Assembly: GCA_045580025.1 (NCBI GenBank)
Contig: JAZNNB010000055.1
Coordinates: 1 to 15,477, forward strand
Direction: 5' to 3'
DNA: 15,477 nucleotides
Source of the DNA: SIG440 sp045580025
GTDB taxonomy: Bacteria; Bacillota; Clostridia; Monoglobales; Monoglobaceae
In this document: positions 7,086 to 14,413 of the stretch, piece after piece
Numbering within the stretch: position 1 is the stretch's first letter
Layout: each line of letters starts with the position of its first letter
Notes under the pieces: generated by a model
What the model was told of the DNA's origin: nothing
What the model saw: the letters and a program-made list of their open reading frames with translations, nothing else
Database searches by the model: none
Made by a program: the position numbers and the translations under genes

Positions 7086-8363
7086 ATGAATATACATATA
7101 GTAAAAAGCGGTGAAACTGCCGCTTCAATCGCACAGCAATACGGCGTCCCTGAATTTGTTGTTGTTACCCTTAACAATCTTGAGGAAATTCCCACTTTGG
7201 TTGAAGGTCAGGCACTTCTTATCCTAAAGCCAACCCAAATCCACACAGTAAGTGCAAATGAAACGGTGTATTCAATAGCACAAGAATACGGAATCAGCAC
7301 CAACGCCTTATTCCGCAACAATCCTATTTTAAATGGGAGGGCAGTTATTTATCCCGGACAGACACTCGTAATTTCATTTGAAAGAGCTGTCAGCCGCGAA
7401 ATAGACGTGAACGGTTATGCTTACCCTTATGTGAATATGTCCGTTCTTGAAGGCATACTTCCTTTCTCCACCTATCTCACACCTTTTACTTACGGAATAA
7501 CCGAGCAGGGCGGCCTTGTTTACCTCGATGACGAAGAGCTAATCGAAAAAGCATACAGCTATGGTGTTCTTCCTCTCATGCATCTTTCTACCCTCACCGA
7601 AAGCGGTGGTTTCAGCAACGAGCTTGCAAGCACGGTCCTTAACAATCCCGAAATTCAGAGTCGGCTCATTGAAGAGGTTGTATATAATATGCAAACCAAG
7701 GATTATCGTGGACTTGACATAGATTTTGAATTTGTTTATCCCGAAGATAGTCTTTTATATGGTGAATTCATTGGAAAACTGAGAACTCGGCTTAATCCCT
7801 TAGGCTTTGAGGTTATTGCCGCCCTTGCCCCCAAAACTTCTGATACACAAAGAGGTCTTCTTTATGAAGGACACAACTATCAGGCAGTAGGAGATAATGC
7901 AGATGCCGTTCTTCTTATGACATACGAATGGGGGTATACCTATGGTCCTCCTCTTGCTGTTGCGCCAATAAGAAATGTACGTCAGGTGGTAGAATATGCT
8001 CTTACACGAATACCTGCAGAAAAAATTTTTTTGGGCATACCAAACTATGGCTACGACTGGACCTTGCCATATGTGAAGGGCGAGAGCCGTGCAAGACTTA
8101 TATCAAATGTTGAGGCGATAAAAATTGCTGCACGGAGTGGCGTCAACATACAATTTGACGAAATTTCACAGTCTCCTTGGTTCAGGTACACAGACGGCAG
8201 CAGCAAAGAGCACGAAGTCTGGTTTGAAGATGTACGCAGTATTATGCAAAAATTCAATCTCGTAAACGAAAAATCACTTCGCGGTGTAGGCTACTGGAAT
8301 TATATGCGCTCATTCCAACAAAATTTTTCTCTTCTAAATTATATGTTCAATGTAAGACAATAA
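7086..8363 (+). CDS. LysM-GH18 spore-cortex glycoside hydrolase (SleL/YaaH-like)
   Basis: A 425-residue protein with two LysM peptidoglycan-binding repeats (about 3-46 and 52-96) and a glycoside hydrolase 18 domain (about 105-420). The GH18 signature appears as GLDIDFEF, with Asp211, Asp213 and catalytic Glu215. MTYEWGYTYGPPLAVAP is the later conserved Met-Tyr strand, and GIPNYGYDWTLPY follows it. This arrangement matches Bacillus SleL/YaaH, an N-acetylglucosaminidase that degrades cortex muralactam peptidoglycan fragments during spore germination. As in those enzymes there is no signal peptide, consistent with synthesis in the mother cell and assembly onto the spore coat or cortex. No convincing sigma-A promoter is visible; a TATAAT at 7060-7065 sits too close to the ribosome binding site. 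A sporulation sigma factor is likely. Clostridial paralogues are common, so I give no symbol. Confidence 0.92.
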   Translation: MNIHIVKSGETAASIAQQYGVPEFVVVTLNNLEEIPTLVEGQALLILKPTQIHTVSANETVYSIAQEYGISTNALFRNNPILNGRAVIYPGQTLVISFERAVSREIDVNGYAYPYVNMSVLEGILPFSTYLTPFTYGITEQGGLVYLDDEELIEKAYSYGVLPLMHLSTLTESGGFSNELASTVLNNPEIQSRLIEEVVYNMQTKDYRGLDIDFEFVYPEDSLLYGEFIGKLRTRLNPLGFEVIAALAPKTSDTQRGLLYEGHNYQAVGDNADAVLLMTYEWGYTYGPPLAVAPIRNVRQVVEYALTRIPAEKIFLGIPNYGYDWTLPYVKGESRARLISNVEAIKIAARSGVNIQFDEISQSPWFRYTDGSSKEHEVWFEDVRSIMQKFNLVNEKSLRGVGYWNYMRSFQQNFSLLNYMFNVRQ

Positions 8364-8391
8364 CACATAAATGTGCACTGTTGTTTGTTAT

Positions 8392-8428
8392 AAAAAACAA
8401 TCTGTTTCAAAAGGCAGATTGTTTTTTT
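8392..8428 (+). terminator. Intrinsic terminator of the LysM-GH18 gene
   Basis: A 13-bp stem (8392-8404 with 8415-8427, 10-nt loop) ends in seven T and a further AT-rich tail. It separates this gene from the promoter of the next one. Confidence 0.93.
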
Positions 8429-8447
8429 ATTTTTTATTTGCTTTTTT

Positions 8448-8477
8448 TTGACATTTATAGTATACTATTTACATTAT
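8448..8477 (+). promoter_or_regulatory. Candidate sigma-A promoter of the NSS symporter gene
   Basis: -35 TTGACA (8448-8453) is consensus. -10 CATTAT (8472-8477) lies 18 nt later, which leaves a leader of roughly 15-17 nt before the ATG at 8500. Confidence 0.65.
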
Positions 8478-8499
8478 CAACATATAGGGGGTTCTATTT

Positions 8500-9858
8500 A
8501 TGACAAATGAAAAACGAAGCAGCTTTACTGGAAAACTGGGATTTGTCCTCGCTGCAGCAGGCTCTGCTGTTGGTCTTGGTAACATCTGGAGGTTTCCTTA
8601 TCTTGCTGCAAAATACGGCGGCGGAATTTTTCTGCTTGTTTATATTATTCTTGCTGTTACTTTGGGTTTTGCCCTTATGACTGCCGAGATTGCTATTGGA
8701 AGAAAAACTGGGCTCAGTGCCATCGAAGCATTTAAAAAGCTCAATAAAAAGTTTTCTTTTGTGGGTTGGCTTGCGGCTCTTGTTCCTGTTATTATTTTGC
8801 CTTACTACTCCGTTATCGGCGGTTGGGTTATGAAATATTTATTTGCCTTTGTTTCAGGAAATGGTAGTCTTGCTGCAGGTGATGATTATTTTGGTGGCTT
8901 TATAACACAAGCCGGCGAACCGTCAATCTGGTTCCTTTTATTTCTTGGTGTTACCGCTTTAATCGTCCTTTGCGGTGTAGAAAAGGGTATTGAGAAGGTC
9001 AGCCGCTTTATGATGCCGGTGCTTGTTATCCTTTCTATTATCATAGCAATCTATTCTATATGTTTGCCCGGTGCCCTTAATGGCGTGCTTTATTACATAC
9101 TCCCTGATTTCAGCAAATTTTCTGCCACAACAGTTCTTGCAGCTATGGGACAGCTTTTCTATTCAATGTCACTTGCCATGGGAATTATGATTACATATGG
9201 TTCATATATGAAAAAGGATGTAAACCTTGAATCTTCAGTTGGAAACATCGAACTTTTTGATACAGGAATTGCCTTTCTTGCCGGACTTATGATTATTCCT
9301 GCCGTGTTTGTTTTTTCGGGCGGAACTCCTGAAGCTCTTGGTAAAGGCCCAAGCCTTATGTTTGTAACACTCCCCAAAGTTTTTGAAACCATGTGGGGCG
9401 GACAGATAGTAGGCAGTGCGTTCTTCCTTCTGGTTCTTTTTGCCGCTCTTACATCATCAATTTCCCTTATGGAAACCGTTGTTTCAATCGTATGTGATAA
9501 ATGCAAAATAAACCGTAATTTATCCTGTCTGATTGTTTTTGTAGTTTCCCTTGTTCTTGGTTTGTTGTCAATCTTTGGTTACAGCATCTGGAGCAGCTTC
9601 ACAATCATCGGACTTCAGTTCCTTGATTTCTTTGATTTCATTAGTAATAGTGTTCTTATGCCGATTGTTGCTTTCTTGACCTGTATTTTTGTGGGTTATG
9701 TTCTCAAACCGCAAGCTCTTATTGAAGAAATTGAACTCTCTGCAAAATTCAGGAGAAAAAATTTGTTCACTTTCGTAATAAAATATCTCGCACCTATTTG
9801 CATTGTTCTTATTCTTATTTCATCGGTGCTCGATGCCTTTGGAATTTTCAAAATTTAA
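8500..9858 (+). CDS. Neurotransmitter:sodium symporter (NSS) family amino-acid transporter
   Basis: A 452-residue membrane protein that should import an amino acid with Na+ through a LeuT fold. The first helix carries the signature GSAVGLGNIWRFPYLAAKYGGG (about residues 21-42), which contains the unwound substrate and sodium site. A later TSSISLMETVVS segment matches the conserved helix-8 sodium-site region. I count about 11 transmembrane helices, one fewer than LeuT. The length and count match the 11-helix bacterial subgroup that includes Bacillus halodurans MhsT and Fusobacterium Tyt1, which carry hydrophobic or aromatic amino acids; that substrate assignment is inference. The start follows AGGGGG (8486-8491) with 8 nt spacing. 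The gene is monocistronic between two clear terminators. Confidence 0.95.
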   Translation: MTNEKRSSFTGKLGFVLAAAGSAVGLGNIWRFPYLAAKYGGGIFLLVYIILAVTLGFALMTAEIAIGRKTGLSAIEAFKKLNKKFSFVGWLAALVPVIILPYYSVIGGWVMKYLFAFVSGNGSLAAGDDYFGGFITQAGEPSIWFLLFLGVTALIVLCGVEKGIEKVSRFMMPVLVILSIIIAIYSICLPGALNGVLYYILPDFSKFSATTVLAAMGQLFYSMSLAMGIMITYGSYMKKDVNLESSVGNIELFDTGIAFLAGLMIIPAVFVFSGGTPEALGKGPSLMFVTLPKVFETMWGGQIVGSAFFLLVLFAALTSSISLMETVVSIVCDKCKINRNLSCLIVFVVSLVLGLLSIFGYSIWSSFTIIGLQFLDFFDFISNSVLMPIVAFLTCIFVGYVLKPQALIEEIELSAKFRRKNLFTFVIKYLAPICIVLILISSVLDAFGIFKI

Positions 9859-9872
9859 TATGCTATGCACAT

Positions 9873-9907
9873 AAAAGCCTTGCAGCAAATTGCTGCAAGG
9901 CTTTTTG
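9873..9907. terminator. Intrinsic terminator between the convergent NSS and topoisomerase genes
   Basis: A perfect 15-bp stem (9873-9887 with 9891-9905, 3-nt loop) is followed by five T on the plus strand. On the minus strand the stem ends in four T, so it can also stop transcripts of the topoisomerase gene ending at 9984, although less efficiently. Confidence 0.92.
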
Positions 9908-9983
9908 TTTTGTTTATTTGTTTTTATTGCTTTTGCAACTGTTGCTGCACAAGTAACGGCATCAGCATCCTTATTTTTGCTGT

Positions 9984-12089
9984 TTAAAATTTAAAAACAA
10001 CTTTTCCGTCCTCAAGAACCAGCTTTGCAGAAAACTCTTTTCCACTCTTTTTTGAAATAAAGCCCGAAATGAGTTCACTTGAACCATCCTCAAGAATTTT
10101 TCTTATCGTTTCAATCGATATTACTTTATTGCATATCAGATTGCTTACAGAAAACTTGCAACCATCACGGTAACCGCTACATCCATAGCCGAAACGTGTC
10201 CTTTTCACATCTTTGCCACAAAGGGGACATTTGCCCACAATGTCACCGACAAACCCGTCGAAGTTCTCTCCGCCCTGTTTTGCCGCATCGAAGATTTCGG
10301 TTATTTCGCGCTTAACCATTTCAACCGAATCGGAAACTGTACTTTCACCGCGAAAAACTTTTTTTAAGGATACACCCATTTGGGAAGTCTTGAATTTATC
10401 CATAATTATATTCATTCTGCCTAAAGATTCAATCAAATGTTCCCCAGCAGGTAGAATTGTATAAGTATCTTTTTTCAGAAGTATATATTCACTCTTTCGC
10501 GCGTTGTCGATTATCCCAGTACGAGTTGCCTCTGTACCAAGTTCAAGACCCTCAAACATTGCGCGATATTCTTCTTCCTCCGCCTCTTTTTCCCCAAGTT
10601 GTTGTTTTTCGTCCTTGAAAGGATTTTTGAGGTAGTTGTTGAGAGTTTCTATTGTATAGTGTTTCGGCGGAGAAGTTTCTTTTTCAACCGGCACGAAATT
10701 TATATTTACCTTGTCCCCTTTTTCAAGAGGCGGCAAAATCTTGTCCTTTTTGGTGTATGCATCATATGCCGTCCAGCCAGGGCTTAGTATGACAGTTCCT
10801 TTGAGGCCGAATTCCTCAAAATCACCTACGGAAACCGTAATCTCTGTTTTTTCTACTGTACATTCTTCCGCACAGAAAACCGCTACAAAACGCCGCATAA
10901 TGCTGCTATAAACCTTAAGCTCATTCTCGCTGAGTTTGTTTTTGTCCGGAATCTTATATGTAGGCGTAAGTGCCGAGTGAGATTCAATCTTTGAGTCGTC
11001 AAAAATTTTCTTATCAAACCGAAACTCCACCGGATACCCAAGTTCTTTCACAGACGCAAGGATTGTTTTCATCTTTCCCTGCTCAGCCACAGCAAGATAT
11101 TCCGAGTTTGTTCTTGGATACGTCACATAACCCTTTTCATAAAGACCCTGAAGAATTTCAAGACTCTCCGCCATTGACATTTTGTATCGCTTTCCCAGAT
11201 AGTTCTGGAGCTTTGTAAGTGAATAAAGCTTTGGTGGATTGAGTTTATCCTTTTTCTTCTTTTTTGCGGTAACCGTAGCCTCTACATCATTATATTTCTC
11301 GCAAAGCTCATTTGCTTTTTGAAGTTCGTTTTTGGAAAACCGACGTTTGCTTGTAAGCTCTATTTCTTCACCGTTCGTGACCGCCTTGCTCACCGCTGCA
11401 TAATAAATTTCGGGTACAAAGTTTCTTATTGACATATCTCTGTCATAAATCGCTTTCACAATGGGCACAATCACCCTGCCCACCCGAAGCAATGTCCCTG
11501 CTCTTAGGCTCGCATAACGTGTAAGATTCACACCATAAAGCCAATCTGTAAAGGTCCTTGCATAGCCCTCATTTGCCAGATTGTCATATTCGCTTTCGCT
11601 TTTTAAGTTCCGGAGAGCTTCTTTCACCGTCTGGGGTGTCTGGTCAGGAAGCCATATTCTTCTCAGATCTTTCTCTGTATCCCCAAGAGCCTTTTGGATA
11701 CAAGTTCTGACTATTATTTCTCCCTCACGGTCGGCATCGCCTGCATTGATTATAGTATCAATGTCGCTGCGGTTACAAAGACTCTTTATAATTTCAAATT
11801 GTTTTTTTGCTCCACTATCGGTTTTTTTGCTGTTGTCCTTTTTTATTTCAAACTTGAATTTTTCAGGGAAACAAGGCAAATTATTCATTGTCCATCTCGG
11901 ATTTTCTTCTTTGGAGCCTGAATATTCCTCCACATCTGCCAGAGAAAAAAGGTGACCAAAAGCCCAGGTTACAATGTAACCCTCGCCCTCAAAATATCCC
12001 TCATGCTTTGTCATTTTCCCAATCCCTGCCATAATATTTCTGGCAAGGCTCGGTTTTTCTGCAATAATCAGTACTATCTCAAAAACCAC
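9984..12089 (-). CDS. topB: Type IA DNA topoisomerase (topoisomerase III-like)
   Basis: This enzyme cuts and passes single DNA strands, relaxing negative supercoils and decatenating DNA. Residues are numbered from the GTG at 12089. The TOPRIM domain begins VLIIAEKPSLARNI and carries the metal-binding NAGDADREGE (115-124). The catalytic tyrosine is Tyr324 in VTYPRTNSEY. GLELGTEATRTGIID is the conserved late cleavage-domain segment. A C4 zinc-ribbon (CPLC, then C and C within about 20 residues) lies near residue 625, followed by a short C-terminal domain. At about 700 residues it has normal topB size. Two things are odd. The region usually reading VGRVQTPTL is VGRVIVPIV here (203-211). The only standard start codon in frame, GTG at 12089, lies inside the apparent Shine-Dalgarno site, so translation may begin at ATA (12077). 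No promoter is evident directly upstream. Confidence 0.93.
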   Translation of the reverse strand: MVFEIVLIIAEKPSLARNIMAGIGKMTKHEGYFEGEGYIVTWAFGHLFSLADVEEYSGSKEENPRWTMNNLPCFPEKFKFEIKKDNSKKTDSGAKKQFEIIKSLCNRSDIDTIINAGDADREGEIIVRTCIQKALGDTEKDLRRIWLPDQTPQTVKEALRNLKSESEYDNLANEGYARTFTDWLYGVNLTRYASLRAGTLLRVGRVIVPIVKAIYDRDMSIRNFVPEIYYAAVSKAVTNGEEIELTSKRRFSKNELQKANELCEKYNDVEATVTAKKKKKDKLNPPKLYSLTKLQNYLGKRYKMSMAESLEILQGLYEKGYVTYPRTNSEYLAVAEQGKMKTILASVKELGYPVEFRFDKKIFDDSKIESHSALTPTYKIPDKNKLSENELKVYSSIMRRFVAVFCAEECTVEKTEITVSVGDFEEFGLKGTVILSPGWTAYDAYTKKDKILPPLEKGDKVNINFVPVEKETSPPKHYTIETLNNYLKNPFKDEKQQLGEKEAEEEEYRAMFEGLELGTEATRTGIIDNARKSEYILLKKDTYTILPAGEHLIESLGRMNIIMDKFKTSQMGVSLKKVFRGESTVSDSVEMVKREITEIFDAAKQGGENFDGFVGDIVGKCPLCGKDVKRTRFGYGCSGYRDGCKFSVSNLICNKVISIETIRKILEDGSSELISGFISKKSGKEFSAKLVLEDGKVVFKF

Positions 12090-12093
12090 CTTT
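12086..12093 (-). promoter_or_regulatory. Shine-Dalgarno site of topB overlapping its annotated GTG
   Basis: The minus strand reads AAAGGTGG here, one mismatch from AAAGGAGG. The GTG at 12089-12087 is part of it. Optimal spacing of 8 nt points to the ATA codon at 12077-12075, the position where topB proteins normally start (Met-Val-Leu-Ile-Ile-Ala-Glu-Lys-Pro-Ser). Confidence 0.55.
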
Positions 12094-12124
12094 TCTTAAG
12101 GGATGCTTTATCTTAAATCCCCTG

Positions 12125-12161
12125 AAAAAAGAGATTATCGGACGGCAAAGCTATCCGATAA
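12125..12161 (-). terminator. Intrinsic terminator of the ruvX-DUF1292 operon
   Basis: An 8-bp stem (12135-12142 with 12154-12161, 11-nt loop) is followed on the minus strand by TCTC and six T (complement of 12125-12130). It lies 18 nt past the DUF1292 stop and about 35 nt before the topB start. Confidence 0.8.
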
Positions 12162-12179
12162 GTCATCTTTTTTTCTGTT

Positions 12180-12482
12180 TTAGTCTTCAAAATCAAACTC
12201 GTCTGCATTGCGAGCCTTGAATTCTTCATACGCTCTGTCAAGAAGCTCAAGGTCTTCTTCGTATGCAAGCTCATAGGTTCCATCTTCTCTTTCCAGCATC
12301 TTGAGGATGAACACTTCATCAATCTCGTCTTCGTCCTCGTCCTCTTTGAATGGAATACAAACAACATAGTCCTGACCATCAATCTGAACTGTGTCAAGAT
12401 GAATAACCGTCTGCTTGTTGCCCTCATCATCAAAAAGGTCGATTTTGTATTCGTTCATTTCATTTTCAAAATTTTCTGACAT
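12180..12482 (-). CDS. DUF1292 family protein (YrzB-like)
   Basis: A 100-residue, very acidic soluble protein. It has the DUF1292 pattern: an N-terminal hydrophobic/acidic strand region (IDLFDDEGNKQTVIHLDTVQIDGQDYVVCIPF), an acidic linker of alternating Glu and Asp (about 47-56), then VFILKMLEREDGTYELAYEEDLELLDRAYEEF. The function is unknown. In Firmicutes this family usually follows ruvX, as it does here with a 24-nt gap, so the two are surely cotranscribed. AGAGGT lies about 8 nt before the ATG. An overlapping 106-residue frame over 12113-12433 is basic, low-complexity and a shadow. Confidence 0.9.
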   Translation of the reverse strand: MSENFENEMNEYKIDLFDDEGNKQTVIHLDTVQIDGQDYVVCIPFKEDEDEDEIDEVFILKMLEREDGTYELAYEEDLELLDRAYEEFKARNADEFDFED

Positions 12483-12506
12483 ATTAAAATACCTCTTTTC
12501 TTTGTT

Positions 12507-12920
12507 TTAGACCCCTGAACCGCTGTCCAGATAGGCTTGTAATATAAACGCTGCAGCAATTTTATCAACACTGTCCTTGCGTTTTTTACCGCGAACATTT
12601 GTTTCATTCATAAGATTGTGCGCCGAAACCGTAGTAAGCCTTTCATCCCACAAAACAATGGGGCAATCAACCAAAGTCCCCAAAAGCTTTGCAAAAGCTT
12701 TTGTTTTTTTGCCGCGCTCTCCAACCGTTCCGTTCATATTTTTGGGAAATCCCAGAACAATTTTTTGGATGCCAAGTTTTTCGACAAGTTCTGCTGTATG
12801 CTGCACCACCTTGTTCATATTTTTTTCGGCATAGGTTTCAAGGGTGTGAGCCGAAAAACCAAGCGCATCAGATGTTGCATATCCTGTACGGCTGTCACCA
12901 AAATCAACGCCTAAAATCAT
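12507..12920 (-). CDS. ruvX: RuvX/YqgF pre-16S rRNA nuclease (Holliday-junction resolvase fold)
   Basis: A 137-residue cytoplasmic RNase H-fold nuclease implicated in maturation of the 16S rRNA 5' end, formerly called a putative Holliday junction resolvase. The first acidic residue is Asp6 in LGVDFGDSRTG, the middle strand is IVLGFPKNMNGTVGERG (54-70), WDERLTT lies at 91-97, and the C-terminal KDSVDKIAAAFILQAYL carries the last conserved Asp. A ten-residue upstream extension to 12947 is rejected because GGGAGG (12937-12932) lies just ahead of the ATG at 12920. In many Firmicutes ireB/yrzL precedes ruvX; here the promoter stands directly upstream and the MATE gene comes before that, so the usual partner is absent locally. 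Confidence 0.95.
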   Translation of the reverse strand: MILGVDFGDSRTGYATSDALGFSAHTLETYAEKNMNKVVQHTAELVEKLGIQKIVLGFPKNMNGTVGERGKKTKAFAKLLGTLVDCPIVLWDERLTTVSAHNLMNETNVRGKKRKDSVDKIAAAFILQAYLDSGSGV

Positions 12921-12959
12921 AAGCTGATTTCCTCCCAAAACCTTCAATCTCAGTTTTAT

Positions 12960-12988
12960 ATTTTATCACATTTTATACTCTTTATCAA
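12960..12988 (-). promoter_or_regulatory. Candidate sigma-A promoter of ruvX-DUF1292
   Basis: On the minus strand, -35 TTGATA (12988-12983) and -10 TAAAAT (12965-12960) are separated by 17 nt, about 40 bases before the ruvX ATG. No terminator separates it from the MATE gene upstream, so readthrough may add to its output. Confidence 0.75.
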
Positions 12989-13014
12989 GATAATTTTTAT
13001 ATTTTATAAACTTA

Positions 13015-14388
13015 TCAATAAATAGCTTTGTTCTTCCACTTTCCAAATCTATAAAATACCGCAGTAATGACAGCGCCCATTACCCAGGAAACAAGCAGTG
13101 AAATCTGAATACATTCACATCTTCCAAAGGGAAGCTCAGGAGTTCTGGTCAAGTACGAAATTCCATATGCCACAGGAACTCGAAGCGCCACTGTCGTGAT
13201 TAAAGAAATCCACATAGGCGTCATGGTGTCACCCGCGCCACGCATAATACCCGAAAGGCTTTGTGTTACAGCAACAGCTATATATCCAACCGCCAGAATT
13301 TTCATCAGATAATAGCTTGTTGATACAAGGGCATCTGTTTCGGTGAAAATCCCCATAAGATGTTTGCCAAAAATCAATATAATTCCTGTTATAGTTGCCG
13401 AACATCCTGCTGCAAGCCAAGTCCCCTGTTTTGCACCTTTAGTCACACGGTCATAAAGCCCTGCCCCTACGTTTTGTCCCGCATAGGTGGTAAGCGCCAT
13501 TCCAAAAGAAAAGTTTGGCATCATAGCAAATCCGTCAACACGCATAATCACCACGTTTGCGGCAATAAACAATTCGCCGAACTGATTTGTAAGGGACTGA
13601 ACAATTATCATAGCCGACGAAAATATCGCCTGAGTAAGTCCCGACGGAAGTCCCAGCTTTATTGTGGTCTTTACAAACTTTGAAACGGGTTTTAGATATT
13701 TAAACCCAAAGTCGAAAAATTCTCTCATTTTTGCAAGCTTTATAAGACACAAAATTGAGGACACAATCTGTGCAATAACGGTAGCAAGTGCAACTCCACC
13801 TACTCCCATCCCAAGCTTTGCAACAAAATATATATCCAAAACAATATTTATAACCGTGGCAACCAACAGATATATAAGTGCCGAAAAAGAATCGCCCATG
13901 CCTCTTATAACACCACTTAATATGTTGTAATACCCAAGTCCTGCCATACCCAAAAGGGATATCATAAGGTAATCTGCACAGCCGTCAATAATTGTTGTTG
14001 GGGTGTTGAGCATTACAAGTATCGGTCTTATGAACGGCGTCGCTATCAAAATCAGCAATATGCAAGCAATAGCAGTGATGGTTATGCTTGTCCCTATGGT
14101 GCGGGAAAGTCCCTCCCTGTTCTTTGCCCCGAAATATTGAGAAACCATTATGCTTGTGCCGGTGGATATACCAATAAACAACACCAGCAGCATATTGAGC
14201 AACGGCATCGCACTCCCTACTGCCGCCAGAGCATTGTCTCCTATGTATCTTCCCACCACAACGCTGTCAACCGTGCTGTAAAGCTGTTGAGCAATGTTTC
14301 CTATTATCATAGGCAATGTAAATGTAATTATGCTCTTCCACGGTTTTCCAACTGTCATGTCCGTGGGTGCAAATATACTTTTTAACAC
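13015..14388 (-). CDS. MATE family multidrug/Na+ (or H+) antiporter
   Basis: A 457-residue, 12-helix membrane exporter that would expel cationic drugs or metabolites in exchange for Na+ or H+. The N-terminal helix ITFTLPMIIGNIAQQLYSTVDSVVVGRYIGDNALAAVG is the diagnostic MATE opening, and the second half repeats the fold (LGLPSGLTQAIFSSAMIIVQSLTNQFGE, then SLSGIMRGAGDTMTPMW). The length is normal. The frame is open back to 14532, but that segment lies inside the upstream kinase gene. GTG at 14388 is chosen because AGAGGTG precedes it by about 6 nt and LKSIFAPTDMTVGKPWK is a normal MATE lead-in. It starts 25 nt after the kinase stop, so the two form an operon. The substrate cannot be told. No clear terminator follows it. 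Confidence 0.93.
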   Translation of the reverse strand: MLKSIFAPTDMTVGKPWKSIITFTLPMIIGNIAQQLYSTVDSVVVGRYIGDNALAAVGSAMPLLNMLLVLFIGISTGTSIMVSQYFGAKNREGLSRTIGTSITITAIACILLILIATPFIRPILVMLNTPTTIIDGCADYLMISLLGMAGLGYYNILSGVIRGMGDSFSALIYLLVATVINIVLDIYFVAKLGMGVGGVALATVIAQIVSSILCLIKLAKMREFFDFGFKYLKPVSKFVKTTIKLGLPSGLTQAIFSSAMIIVQSLTNQFGELFIAANVVIMRVDGFAMMPNFSFGMALTTYAGQNVGAGLYDRVTKGAKQGTWLAAGCSATITGIILIFGKHLMGIFTETDALVSTSYYLMKILAVGYIAVAVTQSLSGIMRGAGDTMTPMWISLITTVALRVPVAYGISYLTRTPELPFGRCECIQISLLVSWVMGAVITAVFYRFGKWKNKAIY

Positions 14389-14413
14389 GTATTTCACCTC
14401 TGTCTTTTGCCAT

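Noticed and set aside
12113..12433. 106-residue minus-strand ORF overlapping DUF1292
   Set aside because: It is a different frame of the same DNA with a Ser/Arg/Lys-rich composition, runs through the terminator, and the DUF1292 frame explains the region.
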